DNA of 64,000 nt from Cunninghamia lanceolata (taxonomy: Eukaryota; Streptophyta; Pinopsida; Cupressales; Cupressaceae): assembly GCA_027924645.1 (NCBI GenBank), contig BSBN01000860.1:9486001-9550000 (forward strand). The letters are read 5' to 3'. Made by a program: the position numbers and the translations under genes. This document shows, in pieces, positions 24,350 through 38,160 of this stretch; the stretch's first letter is position 1, and the number at the start of each line of letters is the position of its first letter. Under the pieces are notes generated by a model that was not told the origin of the DNA, did not search any database, and saw only the letters and a program-made list of their open reading frames with translations.

Positions 24350-25590
24350 ACAATAGTCACATAACAACTATGCACCAAGAGAATATTATTGAAATTATCT
24401 TGTTAATATGCTCACTATTCATTAATACACACTATGAACAACAAAATAGGACATTGCAACATTTTTCTCTTCACAAAAAGTTTACATGTAGAATCTTGAC
24501 AACTAGAGATAAAATCTTATGATTACAAGATGACTACAAATTCACATAAAAAAGACATTTATTTACAAGCTAACTACAAATAAAACCTATTAAGTTAATA
24601 ATTTTAGCTGAACATCTCTTCCATGGTCCCTTGTTATCCTAGATGAAAGAAAGCCTATTACTAATAATTTTCGCTGGTTCTCTACCTTACACTTCTTCCA
24701 CAAATTCATTAAAACTGTAGATATTTTCTCTTTGAAAACTAGAGATTGGATTCCTTATTCTTGATTGAAACCTACTTTACATTGGATAGTGTGAGAATAT
24801 TTATCTTAGATAAGATCCAAAACTTTAATTCTTGATTTTTTATTTTTTATGAGCGGTGTTTATCCTCCATAGAGGTCGTGGTGAAAGTAGTTGTCTTGGT
24901 TATGTAGAAACCCCCTCATCAAATAAAAGCCAACAAATATTTACAAATGACTCAACCCATATAAGACTTAACAATTTACTACAACTTTAATGAAAGATTG
25001 ATACATAACATGACCTACGTTATGCTGTATGGAAATCATATTTCTAGCCTAATATGTTATGTTTTCATAATTAGTATTGCATGGAAGTCTAGCCACTAGC
25101 TAAAACCTTTGACATCTTGATTGATTTAGATAGCATGTATATCTTCATTAACTAAGAGAAGGCATGGGATCTGAATTTATTTGTTTGATAGGTAAAAGAG
25201 TTTGGTTTTCAAGTTACTAAAATACAATACAACTTTTTTAAAGTTCCATCAAATTATGTTTTTATTATGTAAAGTTTCTAGGATGTATCCATTTTTTTCC
25301 AAGCTAGTTGGTGGTATGTTGTTGTCACACTAGATTCCAATGTTATAAAACCCTTACTACTTAAACATTTACCTCAATTCCAAATGTTTGCATGAGGAAA
25401 AGTTTGGTTTGGCACAGTTAGGCACACTTTGCGCTGCCTTTGGTGCCCTAAAGAGATTACATTTAGGGATGCGCTAAATTTGGCGTTAACTACGCTGACT
25501 ATAGAGATGACTAATGAATCAAAAACAAAAAATAAAAAATTCCCACCTGCGTTAAAACATACCACACAACAAAAAAACACAAAACAATAA
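24350..25590. other. Gene-free part of the CACTA element
   Basis: No coding signal. A small cluster of subterminal-like words (GCGCTGCC, GGTGCCC, GCGCTAAATTTGGCG) lies at 25430-25500, next to the peroxidase capture, and resembles the GCGCC-TAATTTA repeats of the element ends. Confidence 0.45.
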
Positions 25591-25594
25591 AAAG

Positions 25595-26336
<742 letters not shown>

Positions 26337-26395
26337 GTGTGCTTTGTTTGCCTCCACAGACTGGACGAAAATAATTTGCCCTAGGTTGCCTCAAA

Positions 26396-27641
26396 ATGTC
26401 AAGCAATAGAGGGAAGGGAGCAAACTCTGGCAACAATGAGGTAATTCATTGTCAATTTATAGATTTGTAAATGTTTCCATTATTTCTTTAAGTTTTAGTT
26501 TTTAGTTTTTTATTTCTAAATTATATATAGGGACATGAGATTGACAAAGATAAAGAGGCATTGGTTTCTATATTAGGGGTAGAGGCAGTGAACAAATTGG
26601 ATGGTGTGGACTTGACAATGCTTGCCAGATACATAGAAAAATGATCTAGTAAAGCCCTTGAAACATTGCAACCAAATCAACCGTGCCAAAGGGAATCAAT
26701 TGATTCCCCAACCAGTCCTGGATCGAGAAAAAGATCTAGGAGGAAATCAATAACAATAAACTCTAAGAATGTGGAATAGGGAGTAGAGACTTCCAATTTC
26801 CCAGCCACTCCTGGGACACAGACTTCTTCCACCATGCCATGTTTTGCATCTTGCATTGGTAGCTACAATACCAAGATAGAATACAATGTGGTTTTAGGGG
26901 AAGTTTGAATGACAGATGTTGGAAAAATGTTTGTGAATAGGTTGAAGGAATCATGCCTTCAATAGTTCAAAGACTATCTACATTTGCCATTCTCAAAGAT
27001 ACCCATGCACCTGCAAAAAGTAGTTATCCATGACATGGAGACTGAATTTGGCATAGGTTGGTCTGTAAAGAAGATAAAGCTATGAATGTCTCAAAACTGC
27101 AAGAGATTTCGGTGCAGCTAAACAAAGAAGATAAAAAAACTCCCTCCCGAGCTAAGGCTCACAAAAAGGCCAATTGATGTAAGTGTGAAAGTATGGAAAG
27201 AGTTTGTAAAAGCATATGAGAAGTCCGATGCATGGAGGAAGTCTGGTGAGGAGAGTACACATGTATTTGAATTTTCTCATAAGATTATATCAAGTTTATT
27301 AAACGATTTTTAAATTTTATTTGTGCATAGTTAAATTGAATTAGTATATGTTTCTGGACAAGGCCTCCAAGACTAGGCTTGACAAACTTCATGCCATGCA
27401 TCACAGTGGCCAGAAAGGTTTACAGGCCTTGATCTGTACATTTGTAAGTATATTTAATATGTTAAATGATATTTTTTTTTAATTTCGTAGGAAAAGTAAA
27501 TGATTGCATATTAATTAGTTTGACTAGTCCATGTGCCATGTTTTGACAGGAGGAGAAATATGGCCCGCATCCAACGCAATTTGAAAAGAAAATGTTACAA
27601 AGCAAAAAGTGGACCGATTTTGTAATCTAGATGGAGAATGA
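26396..27641 (+). pseudogene. TNP1/Transposase_24-like gene of the CACTA element
   Basis: Exons inferred from splice signals: 26396-26440 (MSSNRGKGANSGNNE, GT donor at 26441); from 26531 after ATATAG, with GHEIDKDKEALVSILG, a basic patch GSRKRSRRKS that could be a nuclear signal, and in-frame TGA and TAG stops; about 27350-27443 with KASKTRLDKLHAMHHSGQKG and a GTAAGT donor; 27550-27641 with EEKYGPHPTQFEKKML and KKWTDFV, then GT. The last two exons fit the plant transposase (Ptta/En/Spm, Transposase_24) C-terminal pattern. Its relatives are the second protein of CACTA elements, thought to bind the subterminal repeats. It runs divergently from TNP2. Stops show that it is inactive. Confidence 0.6.
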
Positions 27642-28930
27642 GGTATCAATAGTCGACTTTCAATAACTTAGTTGGATATTGTTGTGTTAATATGTCAATT
27701 TGCATTTCTTGTGTTAAGTTGTTTATTGATGCATAGGATGAGTTCTAAAGTGCTTCTCTGTTGGCCCTAGATCCTGTTGGTTTTTCTTCTGAATCAGCAT
27801 CAGGGTTTGCTAGTTCCTATGCACATGCAGATTTAGCCAACTAATATAGGAGGTTGCGTGAGCTGCCTCCCCTTCACTTCTGGTTCTGCCGCACCAAGGG
27901 GGGATCCCTATAACTCAAGATGTAACCTTGACTAGCTCAAAGATGGAAAGATCTAACTTGACAACAACAGGTAGAATACTTTCATGTATGGACCAAGATC
28001 TGCATGATAGATCACAAGGTGGGCAACATTCTTGGACATATATGTCTGGTTGGGTATGAGAGCATGTAGGGGGTTCCTAATCCTACTCCTACAACTAATA
28101 GGTGGAAGTGATGAAATGGGTGGACATAATGTCCTAGATGCAAGACGAGGGGTTTTGGCTCATAACTACTAATCCAGGAGCAGACTGGTGCCTATCCATT
28201 GGGCAAGGAGTCAACTAGACATATACAACAGATGGTTTGCAACTTTCACTCGAGTTTCAGGGGGTTGGACTGATGCTTACCTTACAAACATCACCCAAGA
28301 ATGGGTATCTAACTGCCTCTACTTACAGATATCCCTGCTGACATGCAACCAGATTCAAAAGAAGGAGAATAACATGCAGCAAATGGAGACAAGCAGATAG
28401 ACACATGCAATAAGTATTTTTCATATAACATTAACACTGAAACTGAAAATATGTGCAAAATACATTCATGTTGCAACTCATAAACTCTAAAATGGGATAA
28501 AACAGCCCAGATCATGCCCTGTTCTTCATTATTTACACAAAAATGCCTCAGGCCTTCAACCCCCTAAACAATGGTAACACAGTCTGCCTATATCAGCTAG
28601 AAAGTGTACCTCTAACATTAATTACATGGTTGACCAAAAATCCTGCCAAATACAGATCTTAGAAGGAATAGCGCTTAGAAGTTATTGCTGCAGCAGACAA
28701 GGGAGGCCTCGAGCCTTGCGCCGCCATCTGGAAGTCTTCATTCATAATTAGACAGCTTCACCGTTTGTACCATCACCCATTGATGGCTCAACCACCCGCA
28801 TTTTACCTGGAAATCGTCGCTACGTTCAAAAAGAACTTCCCGCCAAAACGCACTTTACTGAAGTTTTCAAATGTGCAGGGAAATTAATCCCACATGCAAG
28901 GTGCGAAAACCACTTCAGCGCTTTAAAATC
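27642..28930. other. Gene-free CACTA interior
   Basis: Possible further exon debris of the TNP1-like gene near 27740-27850. No other coding signal. Confidence 0.4.
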
Positions 28931-29011
28931 ATAGCCACTTGCATAATAGGTGTCGAGCGCTTTTGCCACGCTCGACACACGCCTTTCCATCCAAAAGCCC
29001 ATCGCTAAGAC

Positions 29012-29309
29012 TTAGGCCATCGGCCAACCCCACAAATCTTCTTCCGATCTCAACGGTCTCGCCGATGCCTACCTTACAATCTGCTCCATCGGCCAGAGAT
29101 AGACCATCGGGCCAGCACAAAACTCCTTTGCCGATGCCCATGGTCTCGCCGATGCCTTCAAAAATCCTGATGACGTCATCATCATGTCCTGATGATGTCA
29201 CCATCACCTGTCTACATACCGCGCAACTCTCATATCCAAATGACGTCATCGCCATGTAGGCGCCGGGGTGATATTAGTAAGATAACCTGATATTTCAGAA
29301 TATCACCCC
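29012..29309. repeat. Cluster of CATCGGC words, two TGACGTCA palindromes and a hairpin
   Basis: CATCGGC or its inverse GCCGATG occurs six times in about 150 bp (29012-29160) in both orientations. Two TGACGTCA palindromes, the bZIP/CRE-type core, lie at 29171-29178 and 29241-29248. GGGGTGATATT (29265-29275) and AATATCACCCC (29299-29309) form a perfect 11-bp hairpin. The segment is GC-richer than its neighbours and could be a promoter or LTR of an unrecognised element. Confidence 0.6.
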
Positions 29310-29559
29310 CCAAACAAAATATGATGATGCACTGTAAACCGGATGATGATGATGACCCCTTTAACTCAAAGAACATCAGGGTGTACTGTAGCTCTACTGC
29401 AGGATCGGGATGATATCCAAACATCACCTGATATTGAAACAAGATGATCCTGATGACAAATCTGGTCGACAGAAAATCGTGATGATGCTGACCACCTCGG
29501 AGAAAATATGATGCTGCTGTTGAAAAATGCTGAGGAGGGCCAACACTTAGGAAATTTTT

Positions 29560-31200
29560 TGGATTTTTTGGGAAGGTGCCTGCATGAAAATTGCTAAATT
29601 AACTGACAGTCAATTCAGGCACCAACAAATCCCACTCAATTGTCCCATTATTTCATGTTGAGGAAAAAAAATATTGTTTGCCTTAAAGGGCAGTGGGTGA
29701 CATTCATGCCTTATTTTCATCGCATCTTTTAATTAATGACCATGGTCTTTTAATATCTCTTAAGTGTCCTCATTTAAGTTATGAGTTGTATCATTTGAGT
29801 AACTTAGTCCCATGTTGATTTGATTTATCTTCTTTTCTCTTAAACATGGTATCTCAAGGAGTGCTTTCATGCGATGCAGAGCAGGGGTGGTTTCAAGATT
29901 TCAACATCTCACAACAAGATTTGGTGTTTTCTTGCTCATAACCTTTAGTGGATGCAAACTAGGTTTCAACCCCTAATGGGTCATTTATGCTTCAACAGGT
30001 AAATCAACACTAGGAGGACTCTCAATGGAATGAGGATGACAAACAATAAGTGTTAGGAATGCACAAGAACTTAGGGCTAGCAAACTTCAATTGTTCTCTT
30101 GCCAAATTGACTCTAGGCCAAGTAAGACAACAAATTGGCTTTTTCTGACATAACTTGCAGAGAAGACCTCAAACCTACAATCTAAAAACTATTTTGAGTA
30201 CCCTTTTGAGAGTTGTTGAACATATCCAAAACTTAGGTATGGTTGTTTTGTAACACAAGGCTCTAAAATGGACTGTCCCATTTGACAAAAGGTCTAATTA
30301 GGCTTGTTCAACTAGGTCACCACAAGGTCTTCAACCCCTCAGTTTCCAAACTTCATGCCAATGGCTCAGAAATGTCTTATGACATCTATCAACACCATTC
30401 CAAGCAATTCCAACCATTGTTTAAGAGTTCTACTTCAAACCCTAACTCCTATGCACTTCTATGCCAAATACATGAGGTTAAATGGACTAGGGCATCACTA
30501 AATTTGCACATAACACCACCCCCTTGCTCCTGCAACATTGTGAACATGAAATAAACCCTACCTACATCCATTCCATTGAGTTGGAGGCCTTTTCACTGGT
30601 GAAATGGAGAGAAATATATTATTTTCAGTCAAAGCACACCCTTGTAAGGGTTTCAAATTCAAACTTAATGAAATCAAATGAAATCAATTGCAAAGAACAA
30701 GGATTCAAGGCACCATTGATTCCAATTGATGTTTGACTACTTCTAAGTCATACAGAGCCGTACAATATTGTTTAGCAGCAAATTAGGCTTCCAAAACACA
30801 GAAACATGGCACCTTGTTATTCAAAATTCAAATTTTTACAACTTCTAACTCTTGTTCCAATGTACACAAGTGATTTTAAAATACTCCTAGCATAACCAAT
30901 CATTTTCCCACCAAAAAATAAAGCCTAACCGTTCAACTTCCCCAAAAATGCAAAAATGCAAAAGTTGCTTTGACAACTTTTTGCCACTTTTACAAATTTC
31001 ACCAAATTGACTCCAAAATGACCCAACTGACACACAAAGACATAAAACATGGTCTTAAAGACCTTATTACAAAAAAAATGACTTCGCAACACCAAAATAC
31101 TAACACTGCAATTTTTACATTAAGACCCAAGTGCCCTGCATCACCTTGGTATCTCAAGGAGTGCTTCCTTGAATTCATGTTGCCATTCTACTAAGTGATC
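29560..31200. other. Gene-free stretch with a 19-bp direct repeat
   Basis: GGTATCTCAAGGAGTGCTT occurs at 29848-29866 and 31148-31166, 1,300 bp apart. No coding signal between them. Confidence 0.5.
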
Positions 31201-31439
31201 CACATGCATCTTTTCAATCCTTCCTCACGATGCTACCATTCTTTTAACATGTAAGAATGTTTTGATGCATCTTGGTAGGCATCCTATAGATCTAACACAT
31301 CCTTGTACAACTCCTTTTGCACCAAGGTCAAGTCATCATGGATTTCTAATGCATATTCCATGAAATCACCTATGTCATACCTTGCATCCTTGTAGTATTC
31401 CACTTGATGTTTCAAGTGCTCAATTTCCTTCTTATGCCC

Positions 31440-32030
31440 TTCCATTTCTCATGTCATTTTAAGGATGTTTGATTCATTTGCTTGTGTTGTGGTGACCTTA
31501 GTTGTAGCCCTAGCCATTAGATCCATATCATCTACATCCATTACCATTGCTTCCATGGCTTCATTAAATCTCAAGAGTATAGTATGACATGCAACTTCTT
31601 GATCAACATGTTAAGTACATTCTTGGGAAAAGTATGGGGTGCCTTTGTAGTACCATAAATCTTCCTATATTTTGACAACTCATATAGGGAGTAATCTTTT
31701 AGGTTCTCCAAGATTCTTGTCATGTCTTCAAACAACCTAGGGAGACTTTTCTCAAATAATAGCTCATGCAAGGGAGCAAAGAATTAGTCACAGATGTGCT
31801 CATATTTGGATGAATATTTGTGCTCCCATCAGTCCTAGCAATAAACATGGACAAAATGACATGGGATGCTCCATGTCCAATTCATCTGCAAAGAATTTAT
31901 TAGTTGCACAAATAATATAACTCAAGTAAGAGGTTGTATAGAATTTTGGCTTTGTTCCCACTGGAGGAGAATCGACTCTCGTTATTTCATTGCACAAAGT
32001 GAGTGACAAAACAACTACCTAGTTTAAAAT
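31440..32030 (-). pseudogene. Unassigned retroelement-like frames
   Basis: Two minus-strand frames, 32009-31800 (VGTKPKFYTTSYLSYIICAT) and 31771-31571 (LENLKDYSLYELSKYRKIYG), run head to tail with a gap and several stops. Their wording feels like a gymnosperm retroelement gag-side protein, but I cannot name the family. Neither has a zinc knuckle or protease block. Confidence 0.3.
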
Positions 32031-32039
32031 TGGCCCTTC

Positions 32040-34980
32040 TTTAAGCAACATATATAGCAATGACACTTAGGATTCTTGAAAATGAGAAGCATCCTTCTCC
32101 CCATATAACCTGCTAACTAGGGCCACTATGTTTTTTTACTGAACCCTTGAGGCTGATGGAAGGGTACCATTTAGTGTTCCTAGAATTTAATTGTCTAACT
32201 CCTCCTCTTGAGGTTTAGGCTATGTTTCAGGGTTGAAAACAAGGCGCTTTTGTTGTAACATCCACTTCTAGGACCCATGGGTGATGTGGCACAGGGCCTT
32301 GAACCACCACATAGGTCTTATAGAGAGAGTGTTTGGTGTAAAAGCCAAACCTAAGTCTGATAGAGAGAGGGGGTGGTGCTAGACTCCAAGCACCAAAAAT
32401 CTGCCCCTCAAATCAATTGCTGCTCCATAGTGTACCAGGTTTCAGAAGAATCAACGAGTTAGAATATCAAGCTTCATAATAAATTAATTTCAAGGATTAT
32501 ATTCGAGGGGTGTTGTCAAACATGTCCAGGTTTTGAGCCCCGTGCCAATCTTCTTTGAAGGCCACATAGAAAGCACTTTCCTAGAACTTAGAAGATCTAA
32601 CACCACCTACTGAGACATAAATATTTAGTTTCTGATCAAAGGATGATCTAAGAAGATGGAAATTATATGCTGATTCTGAATACGGCAATAAGCGTTTTCT
32701 CTGGGAGCAATGCCACTTTTCATGAAAACATTTGAAATGCCACATTAAATTTTTTTGGGCTCTGATTGAATTTTTTCTTAGGTTTTTGGTATATTTTTTC
32801 CAAAAAAAGTTTTAGTACTTTCCTTTTGTAGAATTGTTGTAATTGCATAGCTGCCAATAAGTTGATTAGAAGTCTAGACGATTCAACTTGGGTGCCATTA
32901 AATATTGAGAGCATTCGGATCCTGTAAAAGGTGTATGGCATGTTTTCTAAAAGTTATGTAAATGGTAGAGCTGAATGATTGATTAAAAGGTTTATTTTGA
33001 TTAAAAAATTTATTGTAGGGCCAAATGATCTATTTAAATTTTTTTTTTTTGGTAATATAACTCTGTATGTTGGCGTTATTTAGCAAGTTTGCACTTGATA
33101 GGAGTAAAATATCCAGATTAGATATATCTTTTTTGAATCTTGTTTAACTCATTGCAAGGACCACTTCATGTGGTTACTGAGATGAAGGATAAGAGGCCCC
33201 ATAGTTTGAGTTGGAAAGGTCATTTGTATCTATATTGGCTTTGATTTGGCTGTTAGGGTAATACTATTAAAGCTAACTTGGAATCCAGAAAAAGTGGGGA
33301 AATCCTTTTTGGCTTAGTTGCATGTCCAACAGTCATTAATGGCTATTTCAATTTAGTATGTTTTGCACTTGATGTTTGTCATGTCCTGGATGAATCTACT
33401 TTGGTCTATGATTTGGGGTTGATTGAGACATGTTTTTGTTGCTTGTGCTTATGCTTCACATATAAACAAAATTGTAAAAAATTAAAATATGTTATTAATG
33501 GCTGTGCTATGGTTAAAATGATCCCTAATGTGGCTAGCTTGGGTTATCTTACATACAATTTGCTTCATTATTGAGAGGTGTGGTTTTTTTTCCCTAATGA
33601 CACAAACAATGCCATTAGATTGCTATTGAGTTAAGCTAGTAATCATGATGAAATTATATATATATTTTTTGAAATGGAAAAATATAAAATTCCAAGTAAT
33701 GAAGGTGATGATATCAAACTTGCTTTCTGTGTTATAGGAGCTATCTTTGATGTTTCTTTTATACGAGTTATGATACTGCAAGAATTTTTCTATGCATTTA
33801 GTATTTGTGCCCGCATATAGTTCATAATGATAAACTCATTCCAGTGGGATTTACCTTCATAAATAGTATTATAGGAGTTGTATTTGTTATTTTTAGATGG
33901 TTATGCATGGTGGGGAAACAGTTCCTCTGTTTGTCCTGGTACATGTTTTATATATAATATATTGTATTCTCTTCATTTTTCCCCTTCAACTAGTGCTTTA
34001 TATAGGTTCGAGTTTCACTCAACACACTCCTTTAGATGAATTGATGAATACTGTACTTTTTGAAACATATAACAATATAATTGTATTCTTTATGTTTGTT
34101 GCAGAATTACTAATGTATCTTATTTTAATTCCATTGGACAAACATAGTGCAGTAATAAGTGGGTAAATGAGTGGTGTATCTCATATTGAATTTGATTTGT
34201 CACCAAACTCCAACATGTTGGCTTAATTGTATGTTTGATAGGACTAAGAAAAGGGGAAATCTCAAGTTTTTATCAAAAATCCCTTGCTGTTAGCCATCAA
34301 ACTGCCACAAACTCTAACCCCAAAATTGCAAATCCATTTTATAACTGTTCCAAACCCTAGAGTTAGGGCCATGTCTACAACCCCAGGATGTTCTAAATGG
34401 TTGAAGATGTGTGGCCATTTAATTCTGAACCTAAATTTGATAATGAAGATGCCCATGATCAATGTGGTGTCAAACATAAACTAGACAATGAGTCTCTCAC
34501 TTTAGTAGAAATCAAGAAACTACGAGCATCTCTTTATGCAATGATAGGGTTGGATTGTTTTGACACTTTCAAGTGTTTTTCCCATATAAAAGAGATTCAG
34601 GTTTTGGCTTCTAGTCAACCCTAGTAGTACACTTAACATTTTGGACATGAAACACTTGTATGTAGGTTAGGTCTTCATTTGGACATTTTTGAGAGCTTTT
34701 CCTTTCAAATCCAAGACCACCAGAGCATTGGATACATAGGAGTGAATGTAATCTGTAGCTTACAGTGGTGAATTATATCCTCAAGAAAAAAATTTATTTT
34801 GTTGATAGTGGGTGTTTAGTGTCTCTACTCACTATGAATATACTCCAATTATTAGGAAGGGTTCTTGAGATTCAAGCAAGGGTATTTATACGCACACATT
34901 TACCTCTGAGGAAAGTCAAGATTGATGATTAGAGCTAGTGAAGAAAATTATGAAGAATGGGTAATTTGGATTTATAGACC
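32040..34980. other. Gene-free stretch
   Basis: AT-rich, with short frames that lack any family pattern. A poly-T run lies near 33038-33050. Confidence 0.45.
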
Positions 34981-35259
34981 ACTTGTAATTATTAAAGTAG
35001 ATCTCGTTGATCCACATGGCCCACTTAACAGGTACAAGATAGTCTTCCAAGGCTTGTCAGAGTCTACTTCCAAATAAATGATCTTGCTAAGGTCTCAATA
35101 ATGTTATGTACTTAGATATAAGGGCATTTGTGAAGTCAGAGTACAGTTGCTATTGGAGGCTAGGATCATCATTCTCTGTAAGAGTTCTTATGTTGCACTA
35201 GTCTTAGCTAGGATAAGGATGGGCATTAGTGTCTTTGAATTGATTACAAAGCACTCAAA

Positions 35260-35860
35260 CTCTTAACAAGGTTGCCATGAAAAACAAGTTTTCTATGCCC
35301 AAAATCAATGATTTACTTGATATGTTGCATGGGTGAATTATTTCTCCAAGATAGATTTCAATGCTAAATACCATCAAAGACTGATCTAGGTACAAGACTA
35401 GAAATATTTCATTTAAAATTGATCAAGATCTTTGCCCATTCATAGTCATGCCTTTTGGGCTTTGTGATGCTCTTGTTACATTCAAGCATTAATTTATGGT
35501 ATTCAAAAAGTTCATAAGTTTGTTCTTTTATTTTTTGATATGCTTTTTTGTAGTAAATCATTAGCATCCCACCTAAAGTATTTGAGCATTGGGTTGGTAT
35601 TTTATCTAAGAAGAAGTATGCCAAAGCATCTAAGTGCGAGTTTGATAAGTCATCTACTTGGGCCACATTATCTTTGTAGATGCATTTACACAAATTTGGC
35701 AAAACTAAAGGTGATATGTGATTGGCATGTACCCAAGACCCTCAATAAATGCCACAAATTTTTAGGATTGGAAGGATTCTTCCAAAGGGTTATAAAATAT
35801 TTCTCTACAATAGCTTTGTTAGGAAAGGTGTCTCAACCTTTCTCAATGTTCAGAATGTAA
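35260..35860 (+). pseudogene. Decayed Ty3/gypsy reverse transcriptase relic
   Basis: Across several frames: FSMPKINDLLDMLHG, then FKIDQDLCPFIVMPFGLCDA, then an FFYF-LICFFV stretch in the place of the FxDD catalytic block (the acidic pair is not recognisable), YLGHI-like residues, and KTLNKCHKFLGLEGFFQRVI matching the LRxFLGLxGYYRRFI region after the palm. Many stops and shifts. No LTRs were matched to it. It is an older insertion in the CACTA element. Confidence 0.65.
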
Positions 35861-35869
35861 AAAATACAA

Positions 35870-37390
35870 TTTTCAGGCTATATAATAGAAAAATTCAATT
35901 TCTGGGCTATAGAGGTCATTTTAGACCCCCAAAATAATTCTAGGTTTTTCAACATGACTTTTAGTGATGCCCAATACGTAGATTTCTTTGAGCTCAACAA
36001 TTTATAAAAAAAATCCCCAAATAGTCTCCTAGATCAAAAGTTTATGGCCTTCTGAAGTTGGGCCTCCCATAATGGAAATGTAAAAACATCAATGACACAT
36101 AAAAGAGTTGTAAGAAGGAGTTACACTTGTTGACCAACTTATGATGTGTGTTATGACATGTCATAAGGCATCTTTGAATGGAGATAATGGAGTTAAAATG
36201 GAGTGCTCAAGTTGGTGAGTGGATTATGATGAGTTAAAATGGAGTGCTCAGAGCATCTGAGCGGCAGGATGAAGGTGCTCTTGCCCCTTGGCCTAAAATG
36301 GTGCCGGAGATGGGTGGGAGTTTGCTAGTGAAGCCTGTGGTGGAATGGGGTGGTGAGCACCCAATCAATCTACCAAGGTGTCCAGGTGCGCCCTGGCCTG
36401 TTCAAGAGTAAAATGGAGATCATGGGTCGAAGAAGTAGTCGAGGCTTCTTGCTGCTGCTGAGACAAGAGGGTCCATCCTTGAATGTTTTTGAGTGCCCAA
36501 TGTGGGCTAACCACCCTAGGGGGATCTACAGATTGCTATTGCATTGCCAAATAAGCAGCCTCACGGTTGTCAATCTCCTCACGAATGTGCATGGGGATGC
36601 TTGGGTTGTAATCCCCATAGAATTCCCTAGACTGATAATTGCTGCCTCTGCCTCCTCACCCCACGCTACCACGGACCACTCTTTATCATAGACAAGGTGC
36701 CATGATAGGCTCCAAAATGCCACAAACTGTAACCTACACTGAATTGGTAGCTCCTATTGCCAGCTTCACTCAAATCCAGAAGAGTATCTGCCGTCTCCAT
36801 GCTGAGCCTTGATCCATTAGAAAGGGGAGGCCTAAATCCAATGTAGAAGCCATCAAAGTGTGTTGTCTGAAGGTACATTTACACTCCATCACTACCGGTA
36901 CTAGAGGGGGGAAATAACAACCCACATAGAAGTGAGGGGCATTAAAAATTGGAGTTAGACAGACTGGTGGGCCAGGTGCTCGCGTACCTTGGCCTGCTGC
37001 CATGCTGCGTGTCAACTGTCTCAGGATTGTGGTTTTTGGTTTCCGTGAGCAGGGGAGGGTCAGTTTCTGACACAATTTGTTGACGAACACTCACATTTGG
37101 GGATAACAGTCCTATGATTGTGGTGAATTCTTGGGTAAATTAACACCTCAAAAGACATTGTTTAAGACTTTAAACTCAGACCAACACCTACAACCAACCA
37201 AAATCAGAAAATAGAGATGACATGTGAAATGTTTGACAATAGTCCTCACTCAGAAATGTGGTATTAAAAGGGGTGGAAAAATTAAGATAAGTGGGAGTGG
37301 TATTAAACAACAGTAAAAGTTTGTTTCTACAGTAATTTAATAAGTATAACTGAGTATAAGTAATATCCCTTGCTTCACTATTTCAAGCCA
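35870..37390. other. Gene-free stretch, partly GC-richer
   Basis: 36240-37080 is less AT-rich than its surroundings and has frames on both strands of 65-113 codons. None shows a known motif, and they overlap each other, so I call no gene. Confidence 0.4.
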
Positions 37391-37392
37391 AG

Positions 37393-37600
37393 CATGAGAG
37401 TAGAGTCATGGTTCTGAAGGAGAAGCTTTAGAGGATTTAGATGCTTGCTGGTGAAGACGTTGCCTCTTACCTTACAAAGGTTAAATTTGGTCATTATGCT
37501 TTAGAGGAGATTTCTTGAGATGGGTGGTATCTAGACAGTGGTGCCACATGCAATATGACAAGGGAGTGTGATCTATTTCAGCCACCTAGCTCAGTAGCTA
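37393..37600 (+). pseudogene. Decayed copia gag/protease fragment
   Basis: A gag C-terminal-like piece (VMVLKEKL, GEDVASYLTKV) sits directly before WYLDSGATCNMT, the copia protease active-site block, with the zinc-knuckle region missing between. This implies an internal deletion. Stops are present. Confidence 0.6.
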
Positions 37601-38129
37601 CTAGATGCTTGGTGAGGTGTGGGATCCACACAAAAGGAGTAGTCGGTAGAAGAGAGGGTTCAATTGTATTTCAGTTAGAGTCAAGATGGACTCTGGCCTT
37701 TTATCATGTTTAATATGTTCCTCATCTGAGATATAGGAGAAGAATATATATAGACCAGTTAAATCTCAAAGGATCTTTGAGGCAAACATAATCATATATA
37801 GCACAAAATGTAGAGGGTTGACACTTATATGTGGAGTTAAGTTATGTGATATGTGAGTCTCTGAGTGTTGTCAAGAATTAGGTATTGAAAATTATTAATT
37901 TGAATAGGATATGGTGACTTGATTTAATTTCTTAGTTATAATTTAAATATTCATGATAAGTAAAGATGGATAAAGGACATGTTTAGTTGTCCAAAATGAG
38001 GCATGTGGATTTACTTGCATCGATGTAACCTGACATAATATGGCTATTTATTCTTATATGATGTGGTAAAGTAATTCGTTGATTTTAATGGATATCTCTT
38101 TTCTCTTAGGGACTTCCAGGAGGAAGTCA

Positions 38130-38160
38130 GTGCAAGGGGGGAGAATGTAAGGCCATGTGT
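38130..38160 (+). mobile_element. Polypurine tract and LTR start of an eroded element
   Basis: AAGGGGGGAGAA followed by TGTAAGGCCATG at about 38144 fits a 3' polypurine tract and LTR start. I find no matching 5' LTR. Confidence 0.45.

Noticed and set aside
36350..37090. Overlapping 65-113-codon frames on both strands
   Set aside because: No family motif, mutual overlap and no splice or promoter context.
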